From positions 744,001-808,000 of the forward strand of contig NZ_CANLKW010000003.1 in assembly GCF_947491795.1 (NCBI RefSeq): a stretch of 64,000 nt of DNA, in the 5' to 3' direction. This document shows, piece by piece, positions 45,401 to 55,564 of this stretch. The DNA comes from an uncultured Roseobacter sp. Its GTDB lineage: Bacteria > Pseudomonadota > Alphaproteobacteria > Rhodobacterales > Rhodobacteraceae. The notes below the pieces were generated by a model, which was not told the origin of the DNA, did no database searches, and worked only from the letters and a program-made list of their open reading frames with translations. Numbering within the stretch: the stretch's first letter is position 1; every line of letters starts with the position of its first letter. The translations under genes were made by a program, and so were the position numbers.

Positions 45401-45931
45401 TCGCTGCAGTTCGACGTAGAGCCTGTCTCCATAGATAGCTTTGAGCCGGTCCATCAGCGCCTGTGCGGCTGGCAACTGCCCGGCCCGCAGCAGCCGGCCT
45501 ACCGGCCCATCGGGTCCGCCGGTCAGACAGATCACATCCGCCGGAAAGCTTTCCAGCTCCTCCGGAGTGACCTGCGGCAGCTGACCGCCCTTGTCGACGT
45601 AAAGACAGGAGTTCAGACGCATCAGATTTTCGTACCCGGCCTCTGACTGTGCCAACAACACCACAGGTGCCGGGTCCGGGGGTCTGTCTCCGGGGCGGGC
45701 CGCGAGATAGGCGACATCAACCTGACACCCGAGAATTGGCTGCACCCCCGCGCCCGACATGGCAACCGAAAACTCCAGTGCGGAAAACATGTTGTTGGTG
45801 TCGGTCAGTGCCATCGCGGGCATGGCGTTTTCGCGGCACAGAGCAGGCAGCTTTTTCAGCCTCAACGCCCCTTCCAGCAGTGAATACTCGGAATGCGTGC
45901 GAAGGTGGATGAATCGGGGATCAGTGCTCAT
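42431..45931 (-). CDS. dnaE: DNA polymerase III alpha subunit
   Basis: A 1166-residue replicative polymerase. The N-terminal PHP domain opens with FIHLRTHSEYSLLEGA. The catalytic aspartates are in MPDFDIDFCMDRREEV. GPGRGSGAGSLVAYAL and GKKIAEEMAKERPKFEMGA are typical middle blocks, and an OB-fold and tau-binding region follow. Length is standard for DnaE1, with no intein. It stands alone, divergent from xdhA. Confidence 0.98.
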   Translation of the reverse strand: MSTDPRFIHLRTHSEYSLLEGALRLKKLPALCRENAMPAMALTDTNNMFSALEFSVAMSGAGVQPILGCQVDVAYLAARPGDRPPDPAPVVLLAQSEAGYENLMRLNSCLYVDKGGQLPQVTPEELESFPADVICLTGGPDGPVGRLLRAGQLPAAQALMDRLKAIYGDRLYVELQRHPGEDGQPEAERLTERGFVEMAYAMDLPLVATNDVYFPDAKMYEAHDALICIAEGAYVDQQDARRRLTPQHYFKSQAEMAALFADLPEAIENTVEIARRCSFQAYRRDPILPKFADDEIEELRRQSHEGLKNRLAVIPHAVSVAEYEKRLDFELGIIEGMGFPGYFLIVADFIKWAKDEDIPVGPGRGSGAGSLVAYALTITDLDPLRYNLLFERFLNPERVSMPDFDIDFCMDRREEVIRYVQDKYGRDKVGQIITFGALLSKAAVRDIGRVLQMPYGQVDRLSKMIPVEGVKPVSIEKALADEPRLREEARNEEVVARLLEYGQQVEGLLRNASTHAAGVVIGDRPLDRLVPLYQDPRSDMPATQFNMKWVEQAGLVKFDFLGLKTLTVIQNAVDQIKASGRHLHIAADGTELFEPPEGLIDDIATIPLDDEASYKLYASAKTVAVFQVESSGMMDALKRMKPTCIEDIVALVALYRPGPMENIPTYCEVKNGQRALESIHPLIDDILKETQGIIVYQEQVMQIAQVMAGYSLGGADLLRRAMGKKIAEEMAKERPKFEMGAVANGVDKDKAREVFDLLEKFANYGFNKSHAAAYAVVSYQTAWLKANHPVEFMAGVMNCDIHLTDKLAIYFEEVRKQLELPWVPPCVNRSDATFKVVDGALVYALGALKNVGTEAMKLITEGRGDKPFATLFDLARRVDLKRVGKRPLEMLARSGAFDQLDGNRRRVFEALDSLVNYSAAIHEQRASDQVSLFGEAGDDLPEPRLHPLDDWLPAERLSEEFRAVGFYLSGHPLDDYMGPLKRKGVLTLDELTSKAERAPLVAKLAGVVAGRQERKSARGNRFAFCQMSDTTGAFEVTLFSETLEKSREHLETGAKVVVTVEANMEADQLKLLGRSVAPIDTVTADAGGMGLRVFVDEASAVSAVASVLEGAANAVRGAGRGPVQLCLMHPDLPGEVEVDLGQDFAVNPQIKGAIKSLSGVLEVEDI

Positions 45932-46159
45932 TGCGCAAGGCTATGCGAGAGCAGCGTCTCCCACCAGTGGCCCGATGCGATCAGGTGATGAATTTTTCAC
46001 AGCAGCCGGGCAGGTCGCAGATTTGCCGGATCGTTTTCCCTTGCCAAGGGCCATCGTCGCCCGATAGCCTCACTGTCGATATCGCCCGTCCGACGTTCTA
46101 CGCCGCATCGAACATCGGACCTCACTGTGGGCTTATGGTACCGCGGCGGATCTGACCGA

Positions 46160-47530
46160 ATGAACATCACGTTTCGCCTGAACGGAGAAACAGTGGCGCT
46201 GACAAATGTCGCGCCAACCCAGACGCTGCTGGACTGGCTGCGCGAGGAGCGCGGACTGACGGGCACAAAGGAAGGATGCAATGAGGGCGACTGCGGCGCA
46301 TGCACGGTTATGATCACCGATGATACGGGCGCGCAGACACTGAACGCCTGTATACTGTTTATGCCGCAACTGAATGGCCGGGCCGTACGCACGGTCGAGG
46401 GTATTTCGGCACCCGATGGCTCCCTGCACCCGGTTCAGGAGGCCATGATTACCCACCACGGATCACAGTGCGGCTTCTGCACCCCCGGGTTTGTCGTTTC
46501 AATGGCCGCCGCGCATCTGAACGGGCGCAGGGATCATGACACGGAACTGGCCGGTAACCTGTGCCGCTGCACCGGATATGCGCCGATCATTCGCGCCGCT
46601 GATGCTACTGCCCACAGTCCGGTGCCCGAGCACATGCACGACCAGGCGCCTGCCGCCTGCCCGCAGACCGTCGCGCCCCATGCGCAACCGGAAAACAGCG
46701 ATGAGCTTGCTGCGTGGTACGCGGAAAACCCCGATGGAACACTCGTCGCGGGCGCGACAGATGTCGGCCTGTGGGTCACCAAGGGGTTTCGCGATCTGGG
46801 ACCGGTCGCATTCCTGAACCGCTGCTCGGACCTGCGCGGTGTCACTGTCAACGACGATCAGGTGGAGATTGGTGCGACCACCACGCTGTCGGAACTGGAA
46901 GCCGCCATGGAACCGCTGCATCCGTCATTCGCCGCGATGATCCGCAGATATGGGTCCGTCCAGGTCCGGAATGCAGCAACTATTGGCGGGAACATCGCGA
47001 ATGGCTCGCCCATCGGTGACGGGCCGCCTGCCCTGATCGCTCTGGGTGCAACGCTGCATCTGCGCAACGGATCGGAACGTCGCAGTCTGGCCCTCGAAGA
47101 TTTCTTTCTGGACTATGGCAAACAGGACCGTGCGCCCGGCGCCTTTGTCGAACGCATCACCATTCCACGACAGACCGACCGGCTGCGGTGTTACAAACTG
47201 TCCAAACGCTTTGACCAGGATATCTCTGCTGTCTGCGGGTGTCTGTCTGTTCGTGTTGAAGACGGCTTGGTGCGTGAGGCGCGGATCGCCTTCGGCGGCA
47301 TGGCCGGTGTGCCCGCACGCGCGGCCAAAGCAGAGGCCGTTCTGCTCGGCGCTCGCTGGACAGAAGAAACCGTTCAGGCCGCCATGACAGCCGTTGCTGA
47401 TGACTTCACACCCCTGTCTGACATGCGGGCCAGCGCCGGATACCGGCTGGAAACAGCGCAGAACATGCTGTTACGCTACTGGCTTGAGGACAGCGGCAGT
47501 CTTGCCAGTGTGCTGGAGGTGCGGTCATGA
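46160..47530 (+). CDS. xdhA: Xanthine dehydrogenase small subunit (2Fe-2S and FAD)
   Basis: A 456-residue subunit. The N-terminal ferredoxin domain binds one cluster with Cys40, 45, 48 and 64 ([11 protein letters not shown]). The second [2Fe-2S] domain uses Cys104, 107, 135 and 137 (CGFCTPG and CRCTGY). The FAD domain follows with [19 protein letters not shown]. The enzyme oxidises hypoxanthine and xanthine to urate. The ATG at 46160 is used; an earlier GTG-type start is less likely. It overlaps xdhB by 4 bp. Confidence 0.95.
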   Translation: MNITFRLNGETVALTNVAPTQTLLDWLREERGLTGTKEGCNEGDCGACTVMITDDTGAQTLNACILFMPQLNGRAVRTVEGISAPDGSLHPVQEAMITHHGSQCGFCTPGFVVSMAAAHLNGRRDHDTELAGNLCRCTGYAPIIRAADATAHSPVPEHMHDQAPAACPQTVAPHAQPENSDELAAWYAENPDGTLVAGATDVGLWVTKGFRDLGPVAFLNRCSDLRGVTVNDDQVEIGATTTLSELEAAMEPLHPSFAAMIRRYGSVQVRNAATIGGNIANGSPIGDGPPALIALGATLHLRNGSERRSLALEDFFLDYGKQDRAPGAFVERITIPRQTDRLRCYKLSKRFDQDISAVCGCLSVRVEDGLVREARIAFGGMAGVPARAAKAEAVLLGARWTEETVQAAMTAVADDFTPLSDMRASAGYRLETAQNMLLRYWLEDSGSLASVLEVRS

Positions 47531-49830
47531 GCGTGGCGAAATCACTGCCCCATGATGCAGCGCGGCTGCACGTTACAGGCGAGGCCCGCTATACCGATGA
47601 TGTGCCATTGCCCGCCGGCGCTCTGCATCTCGCCTTCGGGATCAGTGACGTTGCTGCAGGTACAATAGACAGGCTTGACCTTGCCGCCGTACGCGCAGCA
47701 GAGGGTGTCGTGGCGGTTCTGACCGCCGCCGATCTGCCCTTTGCAAATGACGTCTCGCCTTCGGCGCATGACGAGCCGTTGCTGGCCACAGATCAGGTCC
47801 ACTACCTTGGGCAACCACTCTTTCTGGTCGTGGCAACCTCCCACCTTGCCGCACGCCGCGCTGCCCGGCTGGGTGATGTTGCCATCACAGGGCACAAAGC
47901 CATCCTGAGCATAGACGACGCCATCGCGGAAGACAGCCGGTTTGAAGAAGTACCCCGCATTTACGGGCGCGGCGACGTTGCGGCTGATCTGAAAGAAGCA
48001 CCACAGCGCATTCAGGGCACCCTTAAAATCGGGGGCCAGGAGCATTTCTACCTCGAAGGCCAGGCCGCAGTCGCTCTGCCACTTGAAGGTGGCGATATGC
48101 ATATCCTGAGTTCGACACAGCATCCCACGGAAATCCAGCACAAGGTAGCCGATGCCCTGGGTGTGCCGATGCATTCGGTCCGGGTCGAAACACGCCGCAT
48201 GGGTGGGGGATTTGGTGGCAAGGAAAGTCAGGGCAACGCGCTTGCGGTGGCCTGTGCGGTGGCCGCACGACTGACAGGACACCCCTGCAAAATGCGTTAT
48301 GACCGGGATGATGACATGATCATCACCGGAAAACGCCATGACTTCCGCATCGCCTATGACGTCGGTTTTGACGACAGCGGGCGGATCAGCGCGATCGATT
48401 TTACGCACTGGGCAAGGTGTGGCTGGGCGCAGGATCTGTCTCTGCCCGTTGCCGACCGCGCTATGCTGCATGCGGACAACGCCTATTTCCTGCCTGCTGT
48501 GCGCATTACCAGCCACCGGCTGAAAACCAATACCCAAAGCGCCACGGCCTTTCGCGGGTTTGGGGGCCCGCAGGGGATGGTCGGTATTGAACGCGTGATG
48601 GATCATATCGCGGCACATCTTGGACTGGATCCGCTGAAAGTCCGGCGCGCGAATTTCTACGAAACAGGGGGCAGCGCACGTGACCGCACCCCATATGGCC
48701 AGGCGGTTACAGATTTTATCCTGCCGGACATGATCCGGGACCTGCTGACAAGCAGCGACTATGCAGCGCGCAGAGAAGCGATAGCAGCATGGAATGCATC
48801 CAGCCCGGTCCTTAAGAAAGGGATCGCCCTGACGCCGGTGAAATTTGGCATTTCCTTTACGCTGACGCATCTTAATCAGGCAGGCGCGCTCGTGCACGTC
48901 TACCAGGACGGATCGGTGCACCTGAACCATGGCGGGACGGAAATGGGCCAGGGCCTGTTTCAGAAAGTGGCCCAGGTGGCCGCCGACCGTTTCGGAGTGG
49001 AAATGTCTGCGGTGAAAATTACGGCCACGGACACCGGCAAGGTGCCCAACACCTCTGCCACGGCCGCGTCTTCGGGCAGCGATCTCAACGGGATGGCCGT
49101 TATGGCGGCCTGTGACACCATACGCGACAGATTGGCAAAGATGCTGGCGGAGCGACATCAGGCTGATCCTTCGGATGTGGTTTTCGTGGATGGCCAGGTC
49201 ACGGTGGGACAAGCCTCGGTGCCTTTTGCTGATGTTGTAAAAATGGCCTATGAAGCGCGGATCAGCCTGTCGTCCACCGGGTTTTACAAAACACCCGGTC
49301 TCGCCTGGGACCGTATCCGCGGAGAGGGCAAACCGTTTTTCTATTTTGCCTATGGTGCCGCCGTGACCGAGGTTGTCATAGATACGCTGACCGGCGAAAA
49401 CCGCATATTGCGCGCGGACCTGCTGCACGATGCGGGCGCGTCGCTGAACCCGGATCTGGACATCGGGCAGATCGAGGGTGGCTATGTCCAGGGCGCCGGA
49501 TGGCTGACGACCGAGGAACTGGTCTGGGATGATCAGGGGGGGCTGCGCACCCATGCGCCATCAACCTACAAGATACCCGCCTGCTCCGACCGGCCGGATG
49601 TTTTCAACGTCCGGCTTTGGAATGCCCCGAACAGCGAGGAAACCATTTACCGGTCCAAAGCCGTGGGAGAGCCACCGCTTATGCTGGGCATATCGGCCTG
49701 GTCTGCCCTGGCAGATGCGGTGCAGTCCTGCGGCAATAACTACGCGGACCTTCAGGCCCCCGCGACCGCAGAGGCTGTTCTGAAAGCCGTGGCCCGTGCC
49801 CGGGGGAAAGGACAAGGCGATGTCGTTTGA
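47527..49830 (+). CDS. xdhB: Xanthine dehydrogenase large subunit (molybdopterin)
   Basis: A 767-residue molybdenum subunit. [12 protein letters not shown] is the molybdopterin-binding loop, [11 protein letters not shown] is the second cofactor block, and the catalytic glutamate is in [11 protein letters not shown] near the C-terminus. [20 protein letters not shown] is the MGQG block. Together with XdhA it forms the heterotetrameric enzyme. Its start shares ATGA with the xdhA stop and its end overlaps the xdhC start. Confidence 0.96.
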   Translation: MSVAKSLPHDAARLHVTGEARYTDDVPLPAGALHLAFGISDVAAGTIDRLDLAAVRAAEGVVAVLTAADLPFANDVSPSAHDEPLLATDQVHYLGQPLFLVVATSHLAARRAARLGDVAITGHKAILSIDDAIAEDSRFEEVPRIYGRGDVAADLKEAPQRIQGTLKIGGQEHFYLEGQAAVALPLEGGDMHILSSTQHPTEIQHKVADALGVPMHSVRVETRRMGGGFGGKESQGNALAVACAVAARLTGHPCKMRYDRDDDMIITGKRHDFRIAYDVGFDDSGRISAIDFTHWARCGWAQDLSLPVADRAMLHADNAYFLPAVRITSHRLKTNTQSATAFRGFGGPQGMVGIERVMDHIAAHLGLDPLKVRRANFYETGGSARDRTPYGQAVTDFILPDMIRDLLTSSDYAARREAIAAWNASSPVLKKGIALTPVKFGISFTLTHLNQAGALVHVYQDGSVHLNHGGTEMGQGLFQKVAQVAADRFGVEMSAVKITATDTGKVPNTSATAASSGSDLNGMAVMAACDTIRDRLAKMLAERHQADPSDVVFVDGQVTVGQASVPFADVVKMAYEARISLSSTGFYKTPGLAWDRIRGEGKPFFYFAYGAAVTEVVIDTLTGENRILRADLLHDAGASLNPDLDIGQIEGGYVQGAGWLTTEELVWDDQGGLRTHAPSTYKIPACSDRPDVFNVRLWNAPNSEETIYRSKAVGEPPLMLGISAWSALADAVQSCGNNYADLQAPATAEAVLKAVARARGKGQGDVV

Positions 49831-50755
49831 CCGCGAGGGCCTGATCTCTGCCTGTCGTCGTGAAGGGCGCGTGGCCCGTGTTGTGGTCGCACGTGTTGCC
49901 GGATCCACCCCGCGCGAAACCGGTGCCTCCATGCTGGTCTGGCAGACCGGTCAGTCGGGCACGATCGGCGGGGGAGAGCTGGAGTTTTCCGCAGCCCGGG
50001 CCGCGCGGGAGATGCTGGACACTGGCAGGTCCGGGCGCACCAAACACGCGCTGGGTCCGGACATGGGACAGTGCTGTGGCGGCGCTGTGGAGTTGCTGAC
50101 AGAGATCTGGACGCTGCAGGAGGCTCTTGATCTGCCAACAGATGTGGTAGCGCGTGGTTCGGGCGCTGCACCGCTTGAGGTGCGCAGAATACTGGCTCAG
50201 ATGCGCAATGCTGGTCAGCGCCCGGAGCCCGCCCTCATCGGTGAATGGATGGTCGAGCCGGTCACGGCCTCCTCACGACATGTCTGGATCTGGGGCGCAG
50301 GGCACGTGGGTCGCGCCATTGTGTCGGTTATGGCTCCTTTGCCCGACGTCACCATTACCTGGGTCGATACGGCCGACGATCGGTTCCCGGACATCATTCC
50401 CCCCGGTGTGCAGAAACTGCCAGCCGCAACACCCCGGAACCTCGTGCGATATGCACCTTCGGCAGCCGAGCACCTGATCCTGACGTATTCGCATGCGCTT
50501 GATCTGGAGCTTTGTCACCAGCTGTTGCTGCACGGATTTGGGTTTGCGGGCCTGATCGGGTCCGCCACCAAATGGGCACGCTTTCGCAAACGGCTCGCGG
50601 CCCTGGGGCACACACCAGAGCATATCGCCGGCATCACCTGCCCGATCGGAGAGCCTGCGCTCGGAAAACATCCTCAGGAAATCGCCCTGGGCGTCGCAAC
50701 AGACCTGCACCGCCGCCGCGTCCTGACCGTGGAAAGACTGGAAAACTCTGCATGA
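49820..50755 (+). CDS. xdhC: Xanthine dehydrogenase accessory protein XdhC
   Basis: A 311-residue chaperone that binds molybdenum cofactor and helps insert it, sulfurated, into XdhB. The N-terminal motifs RVAGSTPRETGASMLVW and GTIGGGELEF, with GPDMGQCCGGAV, are typical. A Rossmann-like C-terminal half has WGAGHVGRAIVSVMAPL. The ATG at 49820 overlaps the end of xdhB by 11 bp and its stop overlaps the next gene by ATGA. Confidence 0.93.
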   Translation: MSFDREGLISACRREGRVARVVVARVAGSTPRETGASMLVWQTGQSGTIGGGELEFSAARAAREMLDTGRSGRTKHALGPDMGQCCGGAVELLTEIWTLQEALDLPTDVVARGSGAAPLEVRRILAQMRNAGQRPEPALIGEWMVEPVTASSRHVWIWGAGHVGRAIVSVMAPLPDVTITWVDTADDRFPDIIPPGVQKLPAATPRNLVRYAPSAAEHLILTYSHALDLELCHQLLLHGFGFAGLIGSATKWARFRKRLAALGHTPEHIAGITCPIGEPALGKHPQEIALGVATDLHRRRVLTVERLENSA

Positions 50756-52266
50756 CTGCCCTCTTGTCGCTTTCGGGCCTGACCAAAGCCTATCCGGGCG
50801 TTGTCGCAAATGATGACGTATCTCTGGAAATCGCGCCCGGCGAGGTACACGCCCTGCTGGGCGAAAACGGTGCTGGAAAATCCACACTGGTCAAGATGAT
50901 CTATGGTCTGGTCAAACCGGATCAGGGCGAGATGCGCATGCGGGGCGAGGCCTTTACCCCGGCGGAGCCCCGCGCGGCGCGCGCGTCAGGCGTTGGTATG
51001 GTCTTTCAGCACTTCTCGCTGTTCGATGCGCTGACCGTTGCCGAGAACATTGCGCTGGGGATGGAAAATGCGCCCGCCATGCGCGCGCTGTCAGAGCAGA
51101 TCCGCCAGGTTTCTGACACCTATGGCCTGCCGCTCGCGCCTGACAGAACCGTCGGTGATCTTTCCGCAGGTGAGCGTCAGCGGGTCGAGATCATCAGATG
51201 CCTTCTGCAGGAGCCGAAACTGCTGATCATGGACGAGCCCACTTCTGTTCTGACTCCGCAGGAAGTGGAAATTCTGTTCGAAACACTGCGTAAACTCAGC
51301 AGTGAAGGCACCGCAATTCTCTATATTTCCCATAAGCTTGAGGAAATACGCACGCTGTGTGACGCTGCCACCATCCTGCGGCTGGGCAAGGTCGTAGGCA
51401 CCTGCGTCCCGCGTGAGACGACTGCGCGCGATATGGCCGAGATGATGGTTGGCAAAGTGCTGGCGACACCAACGCGTGCAGGGCATTCTCCGGGCGAGCC
51501 GGTCCTGAAACTGTCCGGCCTGTCGCGCGCTTCACCTTCTGCTTTTGGCATGCCGCTGCGGGACATTACGCTTACGCTGCGCAGGGGAGAGGTTCTGGGC
51601 ATCGGCGGCGTTGCAGGTAACGGTCAGGACGAATTGCTTGCTGCCCTTTCCGGCGAGATGATATCGCCTGCTGGCATGATCGCGTTCAAGGGGGCTGATA
51701 TCGGTACTGCAGGGCCGGATGCACGTCGCCGCCTCGGCATTCTGGCAGCGCCGGAGGAACGTCTGGGGCACGCCGCCGCACCCGATATGACACTGACCGA
51801 AAACGCGATGCTGACAGGGGCCGAGCGCGAGGGGCTGGTGCGCAATGGTTTTCTGAACTGGCCCGCAGCACGGGATTTCGCAGAACGCATCATCAGCACC
51901 TTTGATGTGCGCACGCCCGGCCCCGGCAATGCGGCCCGGTCCCTTTCGGGCGGGAACCTGCAGAAGTTTGTGATCGGACGCGAAGTGCTGCAACGGCCCG
52001 AGGTTCTGGTCGTCAATCAACCGACCTGGGGTGTTGATGCCTCTGCCGCAGCCGCCATCCGTCAGGCACTGCTCGATCTGGCGACGGGCGGTGCGGCTGT
52101 GATTGTCATCAGTCAGGACCTCGACGAACTGATGGAGATATCAGACCGTTTTGCAGCCCTCAACGAAGGCCGGCTGTCAGAGCCGCTGCCGGCACAGGGC
52201 CTGAGCGTCGAGCAGATCGGCCTGATGATGGGCGGTGCACATGGCATGGAGGTGGCGCATGTCTGA
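50752..52266 (+). CDS. ABC importer ATPase, nucleoside/BMP type (two ATPase domains)
   Basis: A 504-residue protein with two ABC modules. Module 1 is complete: Walker A GENGAGKS, signature LSAGE, Walker B LLIMDEPTS. Module 2 is degenerate: GVAGNGQDE in place of Walker A and VVNQPTWGVD in place of Walker B, with LSGGN. This pattern is normal for importers paired with BMP-type binding proteins. Its start overlaps xdhC by 4 bp, so xdh and transporter expression are joined. Confidence 0.92.
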   Translation: MTALLSLSGLTKAYPGVVANDDVSLEIAPGEVHALLGENGAGKSTLVKMIYGLVKPDQGEMRMRGEAFTPAEPRAARASGVGMVFQHFSLFDALTVAENIALGMENAPAMRALSEQIRQVSDTYGLPLAPDRTVGDLSAGERQRVEIIRCLLQEPKLLIMDEPTSVLTPQEVEILFETLRKLSSEGTAILYISHKLEEIRTLCDAATILRLGKVVGTCVPRETTARDMAEMMVGKVLATPTRAGHSPGEPVLKLSGLSRASPSAFGMPLRDITLTLRRGEVLGIGGVAGNGQDELLAALSGEMISPAGMIAFKGADIGTAGPDARRRLGILAAPEERLGHAAAPDMTLTENAMLTGAEREGLVRNGFLNWPAARDFAERIISTFDVRTPGPGNAARSLSGGNLQKFVIGREVLQRPEVLVVNQPTWGVDASAAAAIRQALLDLATGGAAVIVISQDLDELMEISDRFAALNEGRLSEPLPAQGLSVEQIGLMMGGAHGMEVAHV

Positions 52267-52311
52267 GCTGACCAGCAATGGCTGTAAACGCCACAGAAAA
52301 GGAGCCGCCTT

Positions 52312-53394
52312 GTGATCCGGCTTGAAAAACGCCCCCAGCCCAGCCGGGCCTTTGCCTGGGCGACGCCGCTGCTCGCAGTACTCGCAACATTCTTTTTCGG
52401 CGGGCTGCTTTTTGCCGTGCTGGGCAAGGATCCGATACAGTCCATTCTGACGATTTTCTGGCAGCCTCTGTTCGGCGAATTTTCGTTTTTTTACCGCCCG
52501 CAACTGCTGATCAAGGGTGCTCCCCTTGTGCTCATTGCCATAGGTCTCAGCCTCGGCTTCCGTGCGGGCATCTGGAACATCGGCGCCGAAGGACAATACA
52601 TCATGGGTGCGCTGTTCGGGGCTGGTGTCGGCCTGGCCTTCTATCCGGCAGAGAGCGCGCTGATCTTTCCCGCAATGGTGCTTGCGGGCGCGTTCGGCGG
52701 GTGGATCTGGGCAATGATCCCGGCGGTCCTGAAGGTTCGCTTTGGCACGAATGAAATCCTGGTGTCGTTGATGCTGGTCTATGTGGCTGAGCAGTTTCTG
52801 GCCTCTATGTCGCTGGGACTGATGAAAAACCCGGAAGGTTTCGGCTTTCCCGGCAGCCGCAACCTCCAGCAATACCCTTCGGCGCACAACGCCGAACTGA
52901 TCACCGGATCGGGCATGCACTGGGGCGTGGTTTTTGCGATGATCGCCGTGATTTTTGCCTATGTTCTTCTGACGCGTCACCGCCTCGGATTTGCTGTCCG
53001 CGTCACCGGTGAGGCCCCGCGCGCCGCAAAATTCTCGGGCGTCAATCCCGGTCGGCTGATCCTGTTCTGCCTTGGCACATCCGGGATGCTGGCGGGACTG
53101 GCCGGCCTTTTCGAAGTCTCCGGGCCGTCCGGCCAGGTGACCATTGATTTCAACACTGGCTATGGGTTCACGGCCATCATCGTCGCCTTTCTGGGCCGCC
53201 TGCATCCCATCGGGATCGTGCTGGCGGGTCTGCTGATGGCGCTGACCTATATCGGCGGTGATATCGCGCAAAGCCAGCTGGGCCTGCCCGCTGCTGCAAT
53301 CCAGGTTTTCCAGGGGATGCTTCTGTTTTTCCTGCTGGCTTTTGATCTCTTTACCAATTACCGGCTGCGCACAGGCCGGACGGAGGCCGCATAA
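52312..53394 (+). CDS. ABC importer permease 1 (BMP/nucleoside type)
   Basis: A 360-residue permease with about ten helices. Family landmarks are APLVLIAIGLSLGFRAGIWNIGAEGQ and NEILVSLMLVYVAE. GTG at 52312 is the start, with AAAAGGAG 8 nt upstream. It pairs with the next permease, whose ATG shares one base with its stop (TAATG). Expected cargo is purine nucleosides or bases, given the xdh neighbours. Confidence 0.9.
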   Translation: MIRLEKRPQPSRAFAWATPLLAVLATFFFGGLLFAVLGKDPIQSILTIFWQPLFGEFSFFYRPQLLIKGAPLVLIAIGLSLGFRAGIWNIGAEGQYIMGALFGAGVGLAFYPAESALIFPAMVLAGAFGGWIWAMIPAVLKVRFGTNEILVSLMLVYVAEQFLASMSLGLMKNPEGFGFPGSRNLQQYPSAHNAELITGSGMHWGVVFAMIAVIFAYVLLTRHRLGFAVRVTGEAPRAAKFSGVNPGRLILFCLGTSGMLAGLAGLFEVSGPSGQVTIDFNTGYGFTAIIVAFLGRLHPIGIVLAGLLMALTYIGGDIAQSQLGLPAAAIQVFQGMLLFFLLAFDLFTNYRLRTGRTEAA

Positions 53395-54314
53395 TGGACC
53401 TGTCCGCAATCAATCCCATTCTGCTGATTGCCGCTCTGATGAGTGCAGCCACGCCCATTCTGCTGGCGGCCACCGGCGAGCTGGTCGTGGAGAAAGCGGG
53501 TATTCTGAACCTCGGGGTCGAGGGTATGATGATCATCGGCGCTATCTGCGGATTCGCCGTTGCCGTGGAAAGCGGATCACCCGTAACCGGTTTTGTGGCT
53601 GCCGCCGCGGGCGGCGCCGTTCTCAGCCTGCTCTTTGCCCTGCTCACGCAACTGACACTTGCAAACCAGGTTGCCTCCGGCCTCGCGCTTACACTGTTCG
53701 GGCTCGGCCTGTCGGCCCTGCTGGGGCAGGGATATGTCGGCGTCAAACCTCCCTCGATGCCGGACATCAGCTTTGGCTTTCTCTCAGATCTCCCAGTGAT
53801 CGGCCCGATCATTTTTGGCCATGATCCTGTGCTGTACTTTGGCCTGATGCTCGTTGCGGCGGTCTGGGCGGTGCTGCGCTTCACCCGCGCGGGCCTTGTG
53901 TTGCGCGCCGTGGGCGAGAACCACGACGCAGCTCACGCGCTGGGGTACAAAGTTATCCGTGTGCGGACGCTGGCGATTATGTTCGGAGGGGCCTGCGCCG
54001 GAATGGGTGGTGCCTACATCAGCCTGATACGCGTTCCGCAATGGACAGAAGGCATGACAGCAGGTGTCGGCTGGATCGCGCTCGCCCTGGTGGTATTCGC
54101 TAGCTGGAAGCCCTGGCGGGTTCTTCTGGGTGCTTATCTTTTTGGCGGAATCACGCAGTTGCAGCTTAATCTGCAGGGTGCCGGCGTTGCCATTCCCGTG
54201 GAATATCTGGCAATGTCCCCTTACCTGATCACCATCGTCGTGCTTGTTATTCTTTCTGCAGATAAAAGCGCGGCACCCGGCTCACTGGGCCGGCCATTCC
54301 ATGCCTCCGGATAG
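53394..54314 (+). CDS. ABC importer permease 2 (BMP/nucleoside type)
   Basis: A 306-residue permease with about eight helices. AATPILLAATGELVVEKAGI and LNLGVEGMMIIGAICGF are its characteristic N-terminal blocks, and LALVVFASWKPWRVLLGAYLFGG is typical near the end. It forms the membrane channel with permease 1. It is followed 54 bp later by the binding protein gene. Confidence 0.9.
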   Translation: MDLSAINPILLIAALMSAATPILLAATGELVVEKAGILNLGVEGMMIIGAICGFAVAVESGSPVTGFVAAAAGGAVLSLLFALLTQLTLANQVASGLALTLFGLGLSALLGQGYVGVKPPSMPDISFGFLSDLPVIGPIIFGHDPVLYFGLMLVAAVWAVLRFTRAGLVLRAVGENHDAAHALGYKVIRVRTLAIMFGGACAGMGGAYISLIRVPQWTEGMTAGVGWIALALVVFASWKPWRVLLGAYLFGGITQLQLNLQGAGVAIPVEYLAMSPYLITIVVLVILSADKSAAPGSLGRPFHASG

Positions 54315-54368
54315 AGGCCAATCAACGCCCCGGAAAACGGGGCGAATTAACATGGGGAAGACCTGAAC

Positions 54369-55448
54369 ATGAAATTCACCACACTTCTGGCAAGCGCCGC
54401 GGTCGCACTTGGCCTTGGTGCCGCTGCTTATGCTGATGGCCACGAAAAGACCAAAGTCGGTTTTGTTTACGTGGGCCCGATCGGCGACGGCGGCTGGACA
54501 TATGAGCACGACAAGGGCCGCCTCGCGGTCGAGGAAGCACTGGGCGACAAAGTCGATACGGTCTACGTGGAAAACGTGGCCGAGGGCCCGGATTCGGAGC
54601 GTGTGATGACGCAGATGGCGCTGGACGGTGCCGATCTGATCTTCACCACGTCCTTTGGCTATATGGACCCGACGATCAACGTGGCGGCGAAGTTTCCGAA
54701 TGTAAAATTCGAACACGCCACGGGCTATAAGCGCGCAGACAACGTCTCGACCTATTCCGCGCGTTTCTACGAGGGCCGCGCAATCCAGGGCCACATCGCC
54801 GGCAAGATGACCAAATCGAACATCATCGGCTACATCGGCTCTTACCCGATCCCCGAAGTGATCCGCGGCATCAACTCTGCCTTTATCCATGCACGCAAAG
54901 CCAACCCCGATGTGCAGTTCAAAATCGTCTGGGCCTACACTTGGTTCGATCCTGCCAAAGAAGCGGATGCCGCCAAGGTTCTCATCGAACAGGGCGCTGA
55001 TGTCGTGCTTCAGCACACAGACTCTACAGCGCCCCAGGCGGCCGCACAGGAAGCCGGGAATGTTGTGACATTCGGCCAGGCCTCTGACATGGGCCAGTAT
55101 GCGCCCTTCCCGCGCGTATCCTCCATCATCGACGACTGGGCGCCCTACTACATCGCGCGCACCCAGGCAGTGATTGACGGTACATGGGAGAGCACAGACA
55201 CATGGGATGGCATCGGTGCCGGCATGGTTGGCATCGGCGAGATCTCTGACGCTGTACCGGCAGATGTCAAAGCCGAAGCTCTGGCGCTCAAGGCGTCTCT
55301 GGCCGATGGATCCTATCACGCCTTTACCGGCCCGCTGAACAAGCAGGATGGTTCTGCTTTCCTTGCGGATGGCGAGGTTGCAGACGATGGAACGCTTGCC
55401 GGAATGAACTTCTATGTCGAAGGCATCGAAGGCGATATTCCGCAATAA
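54369..55448 (+). CDS. BMP-family substrate-binding protein
   Basis: A 359-residue periplasmic protein with a signal peptide (MKFTTLLASAAVALGLGAAAYA). KVGFVYVGPIGDGGWTYEHD is the BMP/PnrA N-terminal pattern, and FTTSFGYMDPTINVAAKFP and VLQHTDSTAPQAAAQEAG line the binding cleft. Relatives bind purine nucleosides. Here it is the final gene of an operon that begins with xanthine dehydrogenase, so a purine ligand is likely. A strong terminator follows. Confidence 0.92.
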   Translation: MKFTTLLASAAVALGLGAAAYADGHEKTKVGFVYVGPIGDGGWTYEHDKGRLAVEEALGDKVDTVYVENVAEGPDSERVMTQMALDGADLIFTTSFGYMDPTINVAAKFPNVKFEHATGYKRADNVSTYSARFYEGRAIQGHIAGKMTKSNIIGYIGSYPIPEVIRGINSAFIHARKANPDVQFKIVWAYTWFDPAKEADAAKVLIEQGADVVLQHTDSTAPQAAAQEAGNVVTFGQASDMGQYAPFPRVSSIIDDWAPYYIARTQAVIDGTWESTDTWDGIGAGMVGIGEISDAVPADVKAEALALKASLADGSYHAFTGPLNKQDGSAFLADGEVADDGTLAGMNFYVEGIEGDIPQ

Positions 55449-55470
55449 CTGCAGCACTGCTGGAAAATCC

Positions 55471-55502
55471 GGGCCCTGCGCATCGCGCGGGGCCCTTTTT
55501 TG
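55471..55502 (+). terminator. Rho-independent terminator of the xdh-transporter operon
   Basis: GGGCCC (55471-55476) pairs with GGGCCC (55490-55495), with GCGC/GCGC inside, followed by seven Ts. It lies 22 bp after the binding-protein stop. Confidence 0.9.
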
Positions 55503-55564
55503 TACGGGTAAGTGTCGCGTGCACCAGGTTTACTATGTGGAACGGCAGCGGCGGTTCGCCCCCG

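Noticed and set aside
42431..45931. Possible intein in dnaE
   Set aside because: The polymerase has normal length and uninterrupted motifs.
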